Positions 53,181 to 63,446 are shown, counted from the first letter of the stretch. The stretch is DNA of 64,000 nt from Klebsiella aerogenes KCTC 2190 (GCF_000215745.1 NC_015663.1:5056780-5120779); one strand, 5' to 3'. The notes: generated from the sequence alone by a model not told the origin. Translations and numbers: made by a program.

Positions 53181-54035
53181 ATGAAATATATTGGAGCGCA
53201 CGTTAGCGCCTCCGGCGGTCTGGCCAATGCCGCCATCCGCGCCGCCGAAATCGAAGCGACCGCCTTCGCCCTGTTCACCAAAAATCAGCGTCAATGGCGC
53301 GCCGCGCCGCTCACCGACGAAGCGATTGCCGAATTCAAAGCCGCCTGCGAAAAATATCACTTCGGCCCGGGGCAAATCCTGCCGCACGACAGCTACCTGA
53401 TTAACCTCGGTCATCCGGTCGAAGAAGCGCTGGAGAAATCCCGCGAGGCGTTTATCGATGAATTAACCCGCTGCCAGCAGTTGGGATTAACGCTGCTCAA
53501 CTTCCATCCGGGCAGCCACCTGCAGCAGATCCCGGAAGATGAATGCCTGGCGCGTATCGCTGAATCCATCAACATCGCGCTGGCGAAAACCGAAGGCGTG
53601 ACCGCGGTTATCGAAAATACCGCCGGTCAGGGCAGTAACCTCGGTTTTAAATTTGAGCATCTTGCCGCCATCATTGACGGCGTTGAAGACAAATCCCGCG
53701 TTGGCGTCTGCATTGATACCTGCCACGCTTTCGCCGCCGGCTATGACCTACGCAGCGCGGAGGAGTGTGAAAAGACCTTCGCCGAATTCGAACGGATCGT
53801 CGGCTTCCGGTATCTGCGCGGCATGCACCTGAATGATGCCAAAAGCGCTTTTGGCAGCCGCGTCGACCGTCACCATAGCCTGGGTGAAGGCAATATCGGC
53901 CATGATGCTTTTCGTTGGATCATGCAGGATAACCGTTTCGATGGTATCCCGCTGATTCTGGAAACCATTAACCCGGATATCTGGGCGGAAGAAATTACCT
54001 GGCTGCGGGCGCAGCAGACCGCCGAAGTGGCCTGA
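53181..54035 (+). CDS. nfo: Endonuclease IV
   Basis: A 284-residue AP endonuclease with three zinc ions that cleaves 5' to abasic sites in DNA repair. The AP endonuclease 2 signatures are seen in [47 protein letters not shown] and [13 protein letters not shown], covering the metal ligands. E. coli Nfo has 285 residues. A strong bidirectional terminator separates it from fruA; the E. coli genes between nfo and fruA are missing here. Confidence 0.96.
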   Translation: MKYIGAHVSASGGLANAAIRAAEIEATAFALFTKNQRQWRAAPLTDEAIAEFKAACEKYHFGPGQILPHDSYLINLGHPVEEALEKSREAFIDELTRCQQLGLTLLNFHPGSHLQQIPEDECLARIAESINIALAKTEGVTAVIENTAGQGSNLGFKFEHLAAIIDGVEDKSRVGVCIDTCHAFAAGYDLRSAEECEKTFAEFERIVGFRYLRGMHLNDAKSAFGSRVDRHHSLGEGNIGHDAFRWIMQDNRFDGIPLILETINPDIWAEEITWLRAQQTAEVA

Positions 54036-54045
54036 ATCCAGACAC

Positions 54046-54076
54046 AAAAAAAGGGCCGACAAATCGGCCCTTTTTT
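54046..54076. terminator. Bidirectional terminator between nfo and fruA
   Basis: GGGCCGA / TCGGCCC with A7 on one side and T6 on the other, between convergent genes. Confidence 0.9.
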
Positions 54077-54088
54077 ATTGCGCTTATA

Positions 54089-55783
54089 TTACGCCGCTTT
54101 TTCAGCTTCCGCCGCCGGCGCTTCCGGGCGCTTCAGCACCGCGTAAGAGAGACCCGCAACCAGCGTACCGGCAATAATCGCCAGCAGATAACCCAGCACC
54201 GGAGTGATGGCGCCTGGGATCAGCAGAACGAACAGACCGCCATGCGGCGCCATCAGTTTCGCGCCTACCGCCATCGAGATAGCGCCGGTCACCGCGCCGC
54301 CAACGATACAGCAAGGCAGTACGCGCATCGGGTCACGTGCGGCGAATGGAATCGCCCCTTCGGTAATGAAGCACAGACCCAGAACCAGCGCCGCTTTACC
54401 GCCTTCACGCTGCGATTTATCGAACTTGTGGCGGGCAATCAGCGTCGCCAGGCCAAGCGCCAGCGGTGGCACCATACCGGCCGCCATAATCGCCGCCATC
54501 GGCGCATAGGTTTGAGTACTCAACAGACCCACACCGAAAGCATAAGCCGCTTTGTTCACCGGGCCGCCCATATCGGTACACATCATGCCGCCAAGGATCG
54601 CGCCGAGCAGCACCGCGTTCGCCGTCCCCATGGTTTGCAGCCAGTGGGTGAGCCAGGCCAGGATACCCGCCACCGGTTTACCGATCAGGTAGATCATCGC
54701 CAGACCAACAATCAGGCTGGAAATCAGTGGAATGATCAGAATCGGCTTCAACGCTTCCATACTCTGCGGCAGTTTCAGCTTAGTGCTGATTAACTTCGCC
54801 ACATAACCGGCAAGGAAACCGGCGATAATACCGCCGATAAAGCCGGAACCGCCGCTGACGGCCAGCATACCGCCGATAAGGCCAGGCGTCAGACCCGGAC
54901 GGTCAGCGATGGAGAAAGCGATAAAGCCAGCCAGTACCGGCACCATCAGCGCAAAGGCTGAACCGCCGCCGATTTGCATCAACGCCGCCGCCATGGTGTC
55001 TTTCACTTCAAACGCTTTAATACCGAACGCGAACGACAGCGCGATACACAGACCGCCTGCTACCACCATCGGCAGCATGTAGGAGACGCCGGTCAGCAGG
55101 TGACGATAAGCGCCAGCCGACTCTTTTTTACCTTCGCCGGACGCCTGCGGTTTGCCGGATGGCTGGTACGGTTTTGCTTCCGCAACGGCTTTATCCAGTT
55201 CCTGCGCGGTTTTCTTCAGCGCCAGTCCGGTAGTGGTGCGATACATCGGTTTACCAGCGAACTTCGCCAGATCGACTTCGATATCGGCGGCGACGATCAC
55301 CAGATCCGCCTGCTCCACCTCTTCCGGGGTAATGGCATTACCGGCCCCCACTGAGCCACGGGTTTCTACTTTCACCCACCAGCCGCGTTTTTTAGCCTCG
55401 GTTTCAATGGCTTCCGCCGCCATAAAGGTATGAGCTACACCGGTCGGACAAGCGGTAACGGCGACAATGCGTTTCTGCCCCTGGGCGGCGGCCGGAACGG
55501 CTACCGCCGCTGGCGCAACGTACGGCTTAGCGTGATCTTTCGCTTCACCCAGGAACAGCTCCGGATGGGCGACAGCACGGTTAATATCGCCCAGAAAGAC
55601 GTTTTTACCATTCAGCGAGCTATCGGCCGGCAGCGCGGTCCCCAGTACGATGGCCAGTTCGGCATCGTTCGGGTTATCAATCAGCTCAAGGTGCGCTTTC
55701 TGCGCCGCGGCGCTGAGCAGGGTCTTCGCCATGTAGGCGCGAGCCTGGCCAAGCCCGGCATCAATAATCAGCAGCGTTTTCAT
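54089..55783 (-). CDS. fruA: Fructose PTS permease EIIB'BC
   Basis: A 564-residue membrane protein that imports fructose as fructose 1-phosphate. Order: B' domain (1-90), proline/alanine linker, EIIB with phospho-Cys112 (AVTACPTGVAHTF), then EIIC with about eight helices (residues 225-550). Length equals E. coli FruA plus one. Third gene of fruBKA, 16 bases after fruK. Confidence 0.95.
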   Translation of the reverse strand: MKTLLIIDAGLGQARAYMAKTLLSAAAQKAHLELIDNPNDAELAIVLGTALPADSSLNGKNVFLGDINRAVAHPELFLGEAKDHAKPYVAPAAVAVPAAAQGQKRIVAVTACPTGVAHTFMAAEAIETEAKKRGWWVKVETRGSVGAGNAITPEEVEQADLVIVAADIEVDLAKFAGKPMYRTTTGLALKKTAQELDKAVAEAKPYQPSGKPQASGEGKKESAGAYRHLLTGVSYMLPMVVAGGLCIALSFAFGIKAFEVKDTMAAALMQIGGGSAFALMVPVLAGFIAFSIADRPGLTPGLIGGMLAVSGGSGFIGGIIAGFLAGYVAKLISTKLKLPQSMEALKPILIIPLISSLIVGLAMIYLIGKPVAGILAWLTHWLQTMGTANAVLLGAILGGMMCTDMGGPVNKAAYAFGVGLLSTQTYAPMAAIMAAGMVPPLALGLATLIARHKFDKSQREGGKAALVLGLCFITEGAIPFAARDPMRVLPCCIVGGAVTGAISMAVGAKLMAPHGGLFVLLIPGAITPVLGYLLAIIAGTLVAGLSYAVLKRPEAPAAEAEKAA

Positions 55784-55799
55784 TATGCCTCTCCTGCTG

Positions 55800-56738
55800 T
55801 CAATTAAAGGGTTGTAAGTCGACGCGCGCCATCATTGCGGCCAACTGGGTACGATCGGTAATGCCAACGTTGCTCTGGCTAACGGCCAGGGCGGCGACGG
55901 CGGTCGCCAGGCGCAGGGTATGCTCGCTGGATTCACGCATCAGCAGGCCGTAAATCAGGCCGCCGACCATCGAATCACCGGCGCCGACGGTGCTGACGAC
56001 TTCTACTGAAGGCGGTTTGGCAATCCATTCGCCGGAGGCGTTAACCCACAGCGCGCCCTCTTCGCCTAACGAAATCACCACGTGGGCGATACCTTGCTCG
56101 CGCAGCGCATGGGCGGCGTCGATAACATCTTTCATCTCCGGCAACTTGCGGCCAGCCCAGATTTCCAGCTCGCGGCGGTTTGGTTTTACCAGCCACGGCG
56201 CGGCTTTCAGCCCTGCAACCAGCGCTTCGCGGCTGCTATCGAAAATAATGCACGGGCACTGGCTGCGCAGGCGCGTCATCCAGTCGGTAAAGGCTTCCGG
56301 ACTCACGCCGGACGGCAGGCTGCCGCTGACGCAAACCATATCGAACTGCCCCAGCCAGCTCAGAGAATCATTAACGAAACGCTCCCAATCCGCCGGGGTT
56401 ACTTCGAAACCGGAGAAGTTGAAATCGGTCACTTCGCCATCTTTTTCCGTCAGCTTGACGTTAATACGGGTACGCCCCTGCACCACCTGGAAGCGGTTGG
56501 CGATACCCAGCTCGCTAAACAGCTGCTGGAAGCCATCCTGGTTATCTTTACCGAGGAAGCCGCCGACGGTGACGTCGATGCCAAGATCTTTCAGCACCTT
56601 CGCCACGTTGATACCTTTGCCTGCCGCATGCAGGCCAGTGGTGCGCACCAGGTTCACTTCGCCACGTTCGATTTCCGGGGTGAAACCCACCAGGTCGTAT
56701 GCCGGATTTAATGTAATCGTTGCTACACGTCTGCTCAT
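55800..56738 (-). CDS. fruK: 1-phosphofructokinase FruK
   Basis: A 312-residue PfkB-family kinase that converts fructose 1-phosphate to fructose 1,6-bisphosphate. The PfkB signature AAGKGINVAKVLKDLG lies near residue 36, and the catalytic base Asp in VSTVGAGDSMVGGLIYG near residue 250. It begins one base after the fruB stop, so translation is likely coupled. Middle gene of fruBKA. Confidence 0.95.
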   Translation of the reverse strand: MSRRVATITLNPAYDLVGFTPEIERGEVNLVRTTGLHAAGKGINVAKVLKDLGIDVTVGGFLGKDNQDGFQQLFSELGIANRFQVVQGRTRINVKLTEKDGEVTDFNFSGFEVTPADWERFVNDSLSWLGQFDMVCVSGSLPSGVSPEAFTDWMTRLRSQCPCIIFDSSREALVAGLKAAPWLVKPNRRELEIWAGRKLPEMKDVIDAAHALREQGIAHVVISLGEEGALWVNASGEWIAKPPSVEVVSTVGAGDSMVGGLIYGLLMRESSEHTLRLATAVAALAVSQSNVGITDRTQLAAMMARVDLQPFN

Positions 56739-57869
56739 TTATGCGCCCTCCCCAAGGCCTGCGGCGATCGCTTCGCCAATCGCATCCAGCGCTTGTTGCG
56801 CATCTTCACCCTGCGCGGTAAAACGCAGACGGTGACCTTTTTTCACACCCAGCGCCACGACCTTCATCAGGCTGCGGCCATTGGCCGGCTTGCCGGAACC
56901 ATCGAGGTTGGTAACGGTAATGTCGCTGGAGAATTGTTTAATCGTATTAACCAGCATCGTGCCCGGACGTGCGTGCAGCCCGTGCTCGTTGCGTACCACA
57001 AACTCGGCGTTCAGCACGTCTTCAGCAATGGCGTCGTCGCTGGTCAGCAGCGCCAGCAGCGTGGCGGCGTCGGCTTTCAGCAGATGCTCCGCTTTTTTAT
57101 CAATAAGCAGATTGCTCAGGCGATTAAGCACCGCGGTCGGCTGCTCATCGGCCATCGCGACGGTGATCAGCAGCGCCACCGGCTGCCCGTCAGCGGTAAA
57201 CGCATTGGCGGCGCGACTCACGGCGATAGCGCTGCGCAGGTTGCCTTCCGCACAGTCGTTCAACCAGATCCCCTGGCCCAGGTTAAGCGGCACATCGTTA
57301 ATAGTGCGGCTGACGAAATCGGCGTTTACCGCCCCCGCCTCTTTCAGCCGCGCGGCGTTCAGCGCCTGCAGCGTCAGCAGATCGTTGGCGACCACGTCGA
57401 GGCTCAACGTTTCGTTGTCGAGCTTCAGCGCTTCGCTTTGCTTTTCGCCCATCAGCAGAGCGCGCAGTTCTTCTGCGGTGGTGACGGTTCTCAACTGTTC
57501 AGCCACCGAGTCGTCGCTCAGGACGTGCGTCAACTGACGCAGCAGACCGAGGTGCTCGTCGGAGCTGGCGGCAATACCGATCGCCACATAAGCGGTTTGT
57601 CCTTCTCCCCAGGTCACGCCCTGCGGGAACTGATACACCTGTACGCCCGTTTTCAGAACCTGGTCGCGGGTATCGGTGGTGCCGTGCGGAATAGCGATGC
57701 CATTGCCGAGGAAAGTGGAGGTCTGCTGCTCGCGGGCAAGCATACCGTTAACGTAGCCGTCAGCCACATTACCCGCGCTAACCAGCGCGCCAGCAATCTG
57801 ACGTATTGCCTCTTCTTTATTCGCGGCCTGCTGGCCGGGATGGATATCCTGTACAGATAACTGGAACAT
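56739..57869 (-). CDS. fruB: Fructose PTS diphosphoryl transfer protein (EIIA-FPr)
   Basis: A 376-residue fusion: an EIIA-Fru domain with phospho-His62 ([13 protein letters not shown]), a central pseudo-receiver region (about 150-275), and an HPr-like FPr domain with phospho-His299 ([11 protein letters not shown]). Residue numbers match E. coli FruB. First gene of fruBKA; two Cra operators lie upstream. Confidence 0.96.
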   Translation of the reverse strand: MFQLSVQDIHPGQQAANKEEAIRQIAGALVSAGNVADGYVNGMLAREQQTSTFLGNGIAIPHGTTDTRDQVLKTGVQVYQFPQGVTWGEGQTAYVAIGIAASSDEHLGLLRQLTHVLSDDSVAEQLRTVTTAEELRALLMGEKQSEALKLDNETLSLDVVANDLLTLQALNAARLKEAGAVNADFVSRTINDVPLNLGQGIWLNDCAEGNLRSAIAVSRAANAFTADGQPVALLITVAMADEQPTAVLNRLSNLLIDKKAEHLLKADAATLLALLTSDDAIAEDVLNAEFVVRNEHGLHARPGTMLVNTIKQFSSDITVTNLDGSGKPANGRSLMKVVALGVKKGHRLRFTAQGEDAQQALDAIGEAIAAGLGEGA

Positions 57870-57889
57870 AGTTCTCCTCTCCGCTGAAT

Positions 57890-57901
57890 TGAATCGTTTC
57901 A
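57890..57901. promoter_or_regulatory. Cra (FruR) operator O1 of fruB
   Basis: TGAATCGTTTCA, a full match to the Cra consensus, 21 bases upstream of the fruB ATG; it overlaps the leader. Fructose 1-phosphate releases Cra. Confidence 0.85.
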
Positions 57902-57937
57902 GCTAACATGAGAAAAAATACGCCACCCGATGACTGG

Positions 57938-57968
57938 ATAATACTCTGATGACGCTGAAACGTTTCAA
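57938..57968 (-). promoter_or_regulatory. Putative fruB promoter
   Basis: On the minus strand TTGAAA (57963-57968) and TATTAT (57938-57943) are 19 bases apart; an alternative -10 two bases closer (AGTATT) gives 17. It lies between the two Cra sites. Confidence 0.4.
57956..57967. promoter_or_regulatory. Cra (FruR) operator O2 of fruB
   Basis: TGAAACGTTTCA is a perfect palindrome of the Cra consensus, 66 bases from O1, overlapping the -35 region. Confidence 0.85.
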
Positions 57969-57983
57969 TGAGTCTGTACCTTT

Positions 57984-58085
57984 CTTGCGCACTGCGCAAG
58001 TAAACTCCGAAGGCTGATAACAGAATTTAGAGATACCGCACATTTTTGCTGAAGCTAATGGTGAAATGCGCCATTGGCTTCAGCA
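57984..58085. other. fruB-setB intergenic region: two hairpins
   Basis: Within the 330-base gap are CTTGCGC-ACT-GCGCAAG (57984-58000), and a longer hairpin, TGCTGAAGC...GCTTCAGCA (58047-58085), whose 15-base arms pair with one mismatch around a 9-base loop, followed on the plus strand by ATTTTGC. The second hairpin is terminator-like but no gene precedes it on the plus strand. The remaining bases up to setB show nothing recognisable. Confidence 0.5.
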
Positions 58086-58199
58086 TTTTGCTGAACGACA
58101 TAATTTGAAACGCCTTTTTAATTTTTCGTGCCATACCACTATTCATTTTATGGGTGTCGACGTAAACTTCGCCTCTCCTGAAACCAATGATATTCCAGC

Positions 58200-59381
58200 A
58201 TGCAAAACAGTAGCGCCGCCCTTCCCCGCCGCGGGTTCGACTTAACCTCCTCCGCTTTTCTTATCGTCGCCTTTCTGACGGGGATCGCCGGGGCCTTACA
58301 GACCCCGACCCTGAGCCTGTTTTTGACCAATGAGGTGCACGTGCGCCCGGCAATGGTCGGCTTCTTTTTTACCGGCAGCGCGGTCATCGGCATTCTGGTA
58401 AGTCAGTTTCTTGCCGGGCGTTCCGATCGTAAAGGCGATCGCAAGCAGCTGATTGTCGCCTGCTGCCTGCTGGGGGTGCTGGCCTGCGTGCTGTTCGCCT
58501 GGAACCGCAACTACTTTATTCTGCTGTTCGTCGGCGTCTTCCTTAGCAGCTTTGGCTCTACCGCCAACCCGCAGATGTTCGCCCTTGCCCGCGAGCATGC
58601 CGATAAAACCGGCCGCGAGGCGGTGATGTTCAGCTCGATTCTGCGCGCGCAGGTCTCGCTGGCGTGGGTGATCGGCCCGCCGCTGGCCTACGCGCTGGCG
58701 ATGGGTTTTGGTTTTACCGTGATGTATCTCAGCGCCGCCGTGGCGTTTATCGTCTGCGCGCTGATGGTCTGGTTCTTCCTGCCCAGCATGCGTAAAGAGA
58801 GCAAAACCGCCGGTGGTCATCTTGAAGCGCCGCGTACCAACCGCCGCGATGCGCTGCTGCTGTTCAGCATCTGTACGTTAATGTGGGGCACCAACAGCCT
58901 CTATATCATTAATATGCCGCTGTTTATCATTAATGAACTGCATCTGCCGGAGAAACTGGCCGGGCTGATGATGGGGACCGCCGCCGGGCTGGAAATCCCC
59001 ACCATGCTGATTGCCGGTTATTACGCGAAACGTTTTGGAAAGCGCTTGCTGATGCGCATTGCCGCGCTTGCCGGACTGCTGTTTTATGTCGGTATGCTGA
59101 CTGTCCATACCCCGGCCCTGTTGCTGGCGATGCAGGCGCTGAACGCGATTTACATCGGGATCCTGGCCGGTATCGGTATGCTCTATTTTCAGGATCTGAT
59201 GCCGGGCCAGGCGGGCGCGGCGACTACGCTGTATACCAATACCACGCGCGTCGGCTGGATCATCGCCGGCTCGCTGGCGGGCGTTGTCGCGGAAATCTGG
59301 AGCTATCACGCAGTGTTCTGGATTGCGCTGGCGATGGGAATTATCGCCCAGGGCTGCCTGTGGCGGATTAAAGACGTTTAA
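58200..59381 (+). CDS. setB: Sugar efflux transporter SetB
   Basis: A 393-residue major-facilitator exporter with 12 helices, identical in length to E. coli SetB. It exports lactose, glucose and related sugars; the MFS loop is [15 protein letters not shown] and the TM11 region has [27 protein letters not shown]. Its stop overlaps convergent yeiW by 4 bases. The start codon has a weak ribosome-binding site. Confidence 0.93.
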   Translation: MQNSSAALPRRGFDLTSSAFLIVAFLTGIAGALQTPTLSLFLTNEVHVRPAMVGFFFTGSAVIGILVSQFLAGRSDRKGDRKQLIVACCLLGVLACVLFAWNRNYFILLFVGVFLSSFGSTANPQMFALAREHADKTGREAVMFSSILRAQVSLAWVIGPPLAYALAMGFGFTVMYLSAAVAFIVCALMVWFFLPSMRKESKTAGGHLEAPRTNRRDALLLFSICTLMWGTNSLYIINMPLFIINELHLPEKLAGLMMGTAAGLEIPTMLIAGYYAKRFGKRLLMRIAALAGLLFYVGMLTVHTPALLLAMQALNAIYIGILAGIGMLYFQDLMPGQAGAATTLYTNTTRVGWIIAGSLAGVVAEIWSYHAVFWIALAMGIIAQGCLWRIKDV

Positions 59382-59632
59382 GGCGCGGTCAGCGCTTCGA
59401 GATGAATGAGATAAGCCATCGCCTGCTGACGCGTGCTGCCGCACATTTCCGCGGCCGGCTGTAAACCTGCACAGACTTTAGGGCGCAGCGGCGAGGCAAA
59501 AATCTTGCAGCGCAGATGTTCATCCAGCTGCACGCATGGGGTGTTAGCCGGCTTGCCGTCAGGCATTCCGGGAATGGGGCTTGAGATGGACGGCGCGGTG
59601 CAACAGGCTCCGCAGTCCGGGCGACATTCCAT
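59378..59632 (-). CDS. yeiW: YeiW, cysteine-cluster (YkgJ-family) protein
   Basis: An 84-residue putative metal-binding protein of the YkgJ zinc/iron-chelating family. Nearly all cysteines lie in the typical pattern: CRPDCGACC (residues 3-11), C33 in [10 protein letters not shown]42, C54 in KVCAGLQP and C64 in MCGSTR. Function unknown. Convergent with setB. Confidence 0.88.
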   Translation of the reverse strand: MECRPDCGACCTAPSISSPIPGMPDGKPANTPCVQLDEHLRCKIFASPLRPKVCAGLQPAAEMCGSTRQQAMAYLIHLEALTAP

Positions 59633-59837
59633 ACCTGACTCCTTAATGAGTGGGAAGCGGACAGTAGCAAAATATCGCCCGTCAGGAAAGCTGAAGCTGG
59701 CGACACGGCTTTTTCAGCAGCGCCGATCGAAGATTTGCCAGGAGATAGCAAAAGTCGCGAATTCCGCTTGCCTGAAAGGCCCGGCGCGAGTAGTTTTACG
59801 CGATATTTTTGACCCTTTAAGTGACAGGATTACTGCA

Positions 59838-60410
59838 ATGCCAAGAGCGAATGAAATTAAAAAAGGTATGGTGCTGAATTACAACGGCAAACTGCTGATT
59901 GTTAAAAATATTGATATTCAGTCGCCAAGCGCCCGTGGCGCAGCAACGCTGTATAAAATGCGTTTTTCCGACGTGCGTACCGGCCTGAAAGTAGAAGAAC
60001 GTTTTAAGGGCGACGACATCGTTGATACCGTTACCCTGACCCGTCGTTTTGTTGACTTCTCCTACGTCGATGGCAACGAATACGTGTTCATGGATAAAGA
60101 AGACTATACCCCGTATACCTTCACCAAAGAGCAGATCGAAGAAGAGCTGCAGTTTATCCCGGAAGGCGGCATGCCGGATATGCAGGTTCTGACCTGGGAT
60201 GGCCAGCTGCTGGCGCTGGAGTTGCCGCAGACCGTTGACCTGGAAATCGTAGAAACCGCGCCGGGAATCAAAGGCGCTTCCGCCAGTTCGCGCACCAAAC
60301 CGGCCACCATGAGCACCGGGCTGGTGATTCAGGTTCCGGAATACCTGACCAGCGGCGAGAAAATCCGCATTCATATCGAAGAGTGCCGCTATATGGGCCG
60401 CGCGGACTAA
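59838..60410 (+). CDS. efpL: EF-P paralogue EfpL (YeiP)
   Basis: A 190-residue elongation-factor-P-like protein that relieves ribosome stalling at proline-rich and other motifs. Three OB-like domains: KOW-like N-terminal (1-65), central (66-127) and C-terminal (130-190, [19 protein letters not shown]). The tip loop SPSARGAAT carries Arg33 in place of the lysine of EF-P, as in E. coli EfpL. I start at [11 protein letters not shown]; the open frame upstream is not supported. In the E. coli order setB-yeiW-efpL. Confidence 0.94.
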   Translation: MPRANEIKKGMVLNYNGKLLIVKNIDIQSPSARGAATLYKMRFSDVRTGLKVEERFKGDDIVDTVTLTRRFVDFSYVDGNEYVFMDKEDYTPYTFTKEQIEEELQFIPEGGMPDMQVLTWDGQLLALELPQTVDLEIVETAPGIKGASASSRTKPATMSTGLVIQVPEYLTSGEKIRIHIEECRYMGRAD

Positions 60411-60520
60411 CCTCCCGCCTCTGACGGTTGCCCGGCCCAGCGTCGCGCAGGCCGGGGAATGTCCCGGATGGCGGCGCTGCGCGCCTTATCCAGGCTACTC
60501 GCTGCCGATATCAGGCACAA

Positions 60521-60547
60521 AAAAGGACAGCCGTTGGCTGTCCTTTT
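60521..60547 (-). terminator. Terminator of uxuA
   Basis: AAAAGGACAGCC / GGCTGTCCTTTT stem with a 3-base loop, flanked by A- and T-runs; 20 bases after the uxuA stop and also facing efpL. Confidence 0.85.
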
Positions 60548-60566
60548 GCTTTCCCTCACGCCACGA

Positions 60567-61757
60567 TTACAGCAACTCAGGATATTTGGTCATCTTCAGC
60601 GCCAGCTCAACGCCGCGCACTTCCGCCATGCCTTTCAGACGGCCAATCGCCGAATAACCGGGGTTGGTTTTCTTACGCAGATCGTCAAGCATTTGATGCC
60701 CATGATCCGGACGGAACGGGATGGGACGCAGATCGCCTGCTTTCTTACGACGCAGCTCTTCGCTCAGAATCGCATCAACCACCGCCACCATATTGACGTC
60801 ACCGTTCAGGTGCGCCGCCTCGTGGAAGGTTTTAGGATTCTCTTCACGGCAGGTAGAGCGCAAATGGGTAAAGTGGATACGATCGCCGAAGGTTTCCACC
60901 ATCTTCACCAGATCGTTATCGGCGCGAACGCCATAGGATCCGGTACACATGGTAAAGCCGTTATAAATGCTGTCCACCGTCTCTTTCAACCACTGCATAT
61001 CTTCGATAGTCGACACGATACGCGGCAGGCCGAGGATCGGACGCGGCGGATCGTCCGGGTGAACCGCCAGGCGCACGCCGACTTCTTCGCACACCGGCAC
61101 AATCGCCCGCAGGAAGTAAGCCATGTTCTCACGCAATTGCGCTTTATCGATATGGTCATACTCCGCCAGACGTGCGCGGAACTGATCGAGGGTATAGCCC
61201 TCTTCCGCTCCCGGCAAGCCGGCGATGATATTGCGGGTCAGCTTGTCGATATCCGCCGCGCTCATCGCCTTAAAGTAAACGTCCGCTTGCTGCTGTTCTT
61301 CAGCGCTATAGTCAGCTTCGGCGCCCGGGCGTTTAAGGATGTGCAGTTCAAAAGCGGCGAAAGCAATCTGGTCAAAACGCAGCGCTTTGGAGCCATCAGC
61401 CAGCTGATATTCCAGATCGGTACGCGTCCAGTCCAGAATCGGCATGAAGTTATAGCACACGGTATCAATACCGCAGGCCGCCAGATTGCGGATGCTCTGC
61501 TGATAGTTGGCAATCCACTTCTCATATTGTCCGCTGTGGGTTTTGATATCCTCGTGCACCGGGATACTCTCAACAACCGACCAGCTCAGGCCTTTTTCCG
61601 CCAGTAGCGCTAAACGCTGTTGGATCTCTTCTACCGGCCAGACCTGGCCATTCGGAATATGATGCAACGCGGTCACGACACCCGTGGCGCCCGCCTGGCG
61701 CACATCATCAAGCGATACCGGATCGTTCGGTCCATACCAACGCCAGGTTTGCTCCAT
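60567..61757 (-). CDS. uxuA: D-mannonate dehydratase UxuA
   Basis: A 396-residue enzyme that dehydrates D-mannonate to 2-keto-3-deoxygluconate in glucuronate degradation. The fold is a TIM barrel with the family segments [26 protein letters not shown] at the start, [19 protein letters not shown] (near 235-255) and [12 protein letters not shown] (near 350). E. coli UxuA is 394 aa and lies in uxuAB elsewhere; here it is alone and divergent from yeiQ, a paralogue of the uxuB product. Confidence 0.93.
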   Translation of the reverse strand: MEQTWRWYGPNDPVSLDDVRQAGATGVVTALHHIPNGQVWPVEEIQQRLALLAEKGLSWSVVESIPVHEDIKTHSGQYEKWIANYQQSIRNLAACGIDTVCYNFMPILDWTRTDLEYQLADGSKALRFDQIAFAAFELHILKRPGAEADYSAEEQQQADVYFKAMSAADIDKLTRNIIAGLPGAEEGYTLDQFRARLAEYDHIDKAQLRENMAYFLRAIVPVCEEVGVRLAVHPDDPPRPILGLPRIVSTIEDMQWLKETVDSIYNGFTMCTGSYGVRADNDLVKMVETFGDRIHFTHLRSTCREENPKTFHEAAHLNGDVNMVAVVDAILSEELRRKKAGDLRPIPFRPDHGHQMLDDLRKKTNPGYSAIGRLKGMAEVRGVELALKMTKYPELL

Positions 61758-61772
61758 CGCAATGCCCTCTTT

Positions 61773-61790
61773 AAGTTGTTATACCAATAA
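61773..61790. promoter_or_regulatory. UxuR/ExuR-like operator upstream of uxuA
   Basis: The core TTGTTATACCAA differs by one base from the palindrome TTGGTATACCAA of the UxuR/ExuR (GntR-family) regulators. It lies 16 bases before the uxuA start and contains a possible -10 (TATAAC, minus strand). Confidence 0.62.
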
Positions 61791-61855
61791 TGTGAAACAT
61801 CATGACGACTACCATACATGCTTCTGCTGAATGGTCAATTTCCCCCGTAGCATTG

Positions 61856-61871
61856 ATTGATCCAGCTCACA
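61856..61871 (+). promoter_or_regulatory. Putative CRP site upstream of yeiQ
   Basis: ATTGA-TCCAGC-TCACA has one perfect half-site and a weak second one. Its centre is about -61.5 from the start inferred from the promoter at 61891-61918, a class I spacing. Confidence 0.42.
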
Positions 61872-61890
61872 CTAAGCGGATAAATTCGGC

Positions 61891-61918
61891 TTACCAATTT
61901 AAATTGTTGTCATATAAC
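61891..61918 (+). promoter_or_regulatory. Putative yeiQ promoter
   Basis: TTACCA (61891-61896) and TATAAC (61913-61918) are separated by 16 bases; the -35 is weak and the -10 is good. Confidence 0.45.
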
Positions 61919-61963
61919 TTTACACTACCTCATGTTAATCATTGGTTAATCAGGTGTATAAAA

Positions 61964-63430
61964 ATGACAACTATCGCTACCGCCGCGCTGCCAGCAGGCG
62001 TGCAACTTCCGCAATACGATCGCCGCCAATTGCGCTCGCGTATCGTGCACCTTGGTTTTGGCGCATTTCATCGTGCGCATCAGGCGCTGCTAACCGACCG
62101 GGTGCTTAACGCCAGCGGCGGCGACTGGGGAATTTGTGAAATCAGCCTGTTCAGCGGCGATAAGCTGATGAGCCAACTGCGTGCGCAAGACCACCTGTTT
62201 ACGGTGCTGGAAAAAGGCGCTGAGGGTAACCAACCGATCGTGGTTGGCGCAGTACATGAATGCCTGAACGCCAAACTTGATTCGCTGGCAGCAATTATCG
62301 AAAAATTTTGCGAACCGCAGGTGGCTATCGTTTCGCTGACGATTACTGAGAAAGGTTATTGCATCGATCCGGCCACCGGTAAACTGGATCCAGCCCAGCC
62401 GCGCATCGTTCACGATCTGGAAAACCCGACGCTGCCGCAGTCGGCTCCCGGTATTTTAGTTGAAGCGCTCAATCGCCGCCGCGAACGCGGACTCGCACCC
62501 TTTACCGTACTCTCCTGCGACAATATTCCCGACAATGGTCACGTCGTGAAAAACGCCGTCCTCGGCATGGCTGAGAAACGAAGCCAGGAGTTGGCAAGCT
62601 GGATTGCTGAACATGTCAGCTTCCCCGGCACCATGGTTGACCGCATCGTGCCAGCCGCCACCGAAGAATCTCTGGCTGAGATTGCCTCCGTGCTGGGCGT
62701 TGACGATCCCTGCGCTATCAGTTGCGAACCGTTTATTCAATGGGTAGTGGAAGACAATTTTGTCGCCGGGCGCCCGGCCTGGGAAACGGCAGGCGTACAG
62801 ATGACCAACGATGTCCTGCCGTGGGAACAAATGAAACTGCGCATGCTCAACGGTAGCCACTCCTTCCTCGCCTGGCTGGGCTACCTGGCGGGGCATGCGC
62901 ACGTTAGCGAATGCATGCAGGACGATGTTTTCCGCCATGCCGCCCGTCGCCTGATGCTTGATGAACAAGCGCCAACGCTATCGATTACCGGCGTGGATTT
63001 AGTTGCCTATGCCGACAGCCTGATAACGCGCTTCGCCAATCCGGCCTTAAAGCATCGCACCTGGCAAATCGCCATGGACGGCAGTCAAAAGCTGCCGCAG
63101 CGCATGCTCGATAGTATACGCGTTCATCTGGCAAACGACAGCCGCTGGCCACTGCTGGCGCTGGGCGTGGCGGGCTGGATGCGTTACGTAAGCGGCGTCG
63201 ACGACGCCGGGCAAGCCATTGACGTGCGCGACCCGCTAGTCGACAAAATCAAACGGTTGGTTGACGCCAGCCAGCAAGAGGAACGCGTCAGCGCCCTGCT
63301 TGGCCTGGAAGAGATATTTGGCAAAGATCTGCCGGGCAACCCGCAGTTTGTTGCTGAAATCACTTCAGCCTGGCAGCAACTGACAACATTCGGCTCCCGC
63401 CAGGCCGTGGCTAACGCTCTGCATAGTTAA
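61964..63430 (+). CDS. yeiQ: Mannitol dehydrogenase-family oxidoreductase YeiQ (fructuronate reductase-like)
   Basis: A 488-residue NAD-dependent polyol/hexuronate dehydrogenase of the UxuB/MtlD-like family. The Rossmann entry motif is IVHLGFGAFHRAHQ (near residue 30), and the catalytic Lys region is QMKLRMLNGSHSFLAWLGYL (near 290-310). Length equals E. coli YeiQ. The start MTTIATAALPA replaces a longer open frame upstream. Its pairing with divergent uxuA suggests it interconverts D-fructuronate and D-mannonate, but that substrate is inferred. Confidence 0.9.
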   Translation: MTTIATAALPAGVQLPQYDRRQLRSRIVHLGFGAFHRAHQALLTDRVLNASGGDWGICEISLFSGDKLMSQLRAQDHLFTVLEKGAEGNQPIVVGAVHECLNAKLDSLAAIIEKFCEPQVAIVSLTITEKGYCIDPATGKLDPAQPRIVHDLENPTLPQSAPGILVEALNRRRERGLAPFTVLSCDNIPDNGHVVKNAVLGMAEKRSQELASWIAEHVSFPGTMVDRIVPAATEESLAEIASVLGVDDPCAISCEPFIQWVVEDNFVAGRPAWETAGVQMTNDVLPWEQMKLRMLNGSHSFLAWLGYLAGHAHVSECMQDDVFRHAARRLMLDEQAPTLSITGVDLVAYADSLITRFANPALKHRTWQIAMDGSQKLPQRMLDSIRVHLANDSRWPLLALGVAGWMRYVSGVDDAGQAIDVRDPLVDKIKRLVDASQQEERVSALLGLEEIFGKDLPGNPQFVAEITSAWQQLTTFGSRQAVANALHS

Positions 63431-63446
63431 CAATTTCTGCTGTTTA

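Noticed and set aside
56793..57860. A 355-codon plus-strand frame across fruB
   Set aside because: Antisense shadow of fruB; the real gene has active-site His62 and His299.
59433..59837. Long N-terminal extension of efpL
   Set aside because: The open frame extends upstream, but the conserved EF-P-like protein begins [11 protein letters not shown] at 59838 and the upstream part has no family match.
60459..61607. A 382-codon plus-strand frame across uxuA
   Set aside because: Antisense shadow of uxuA without motifs.
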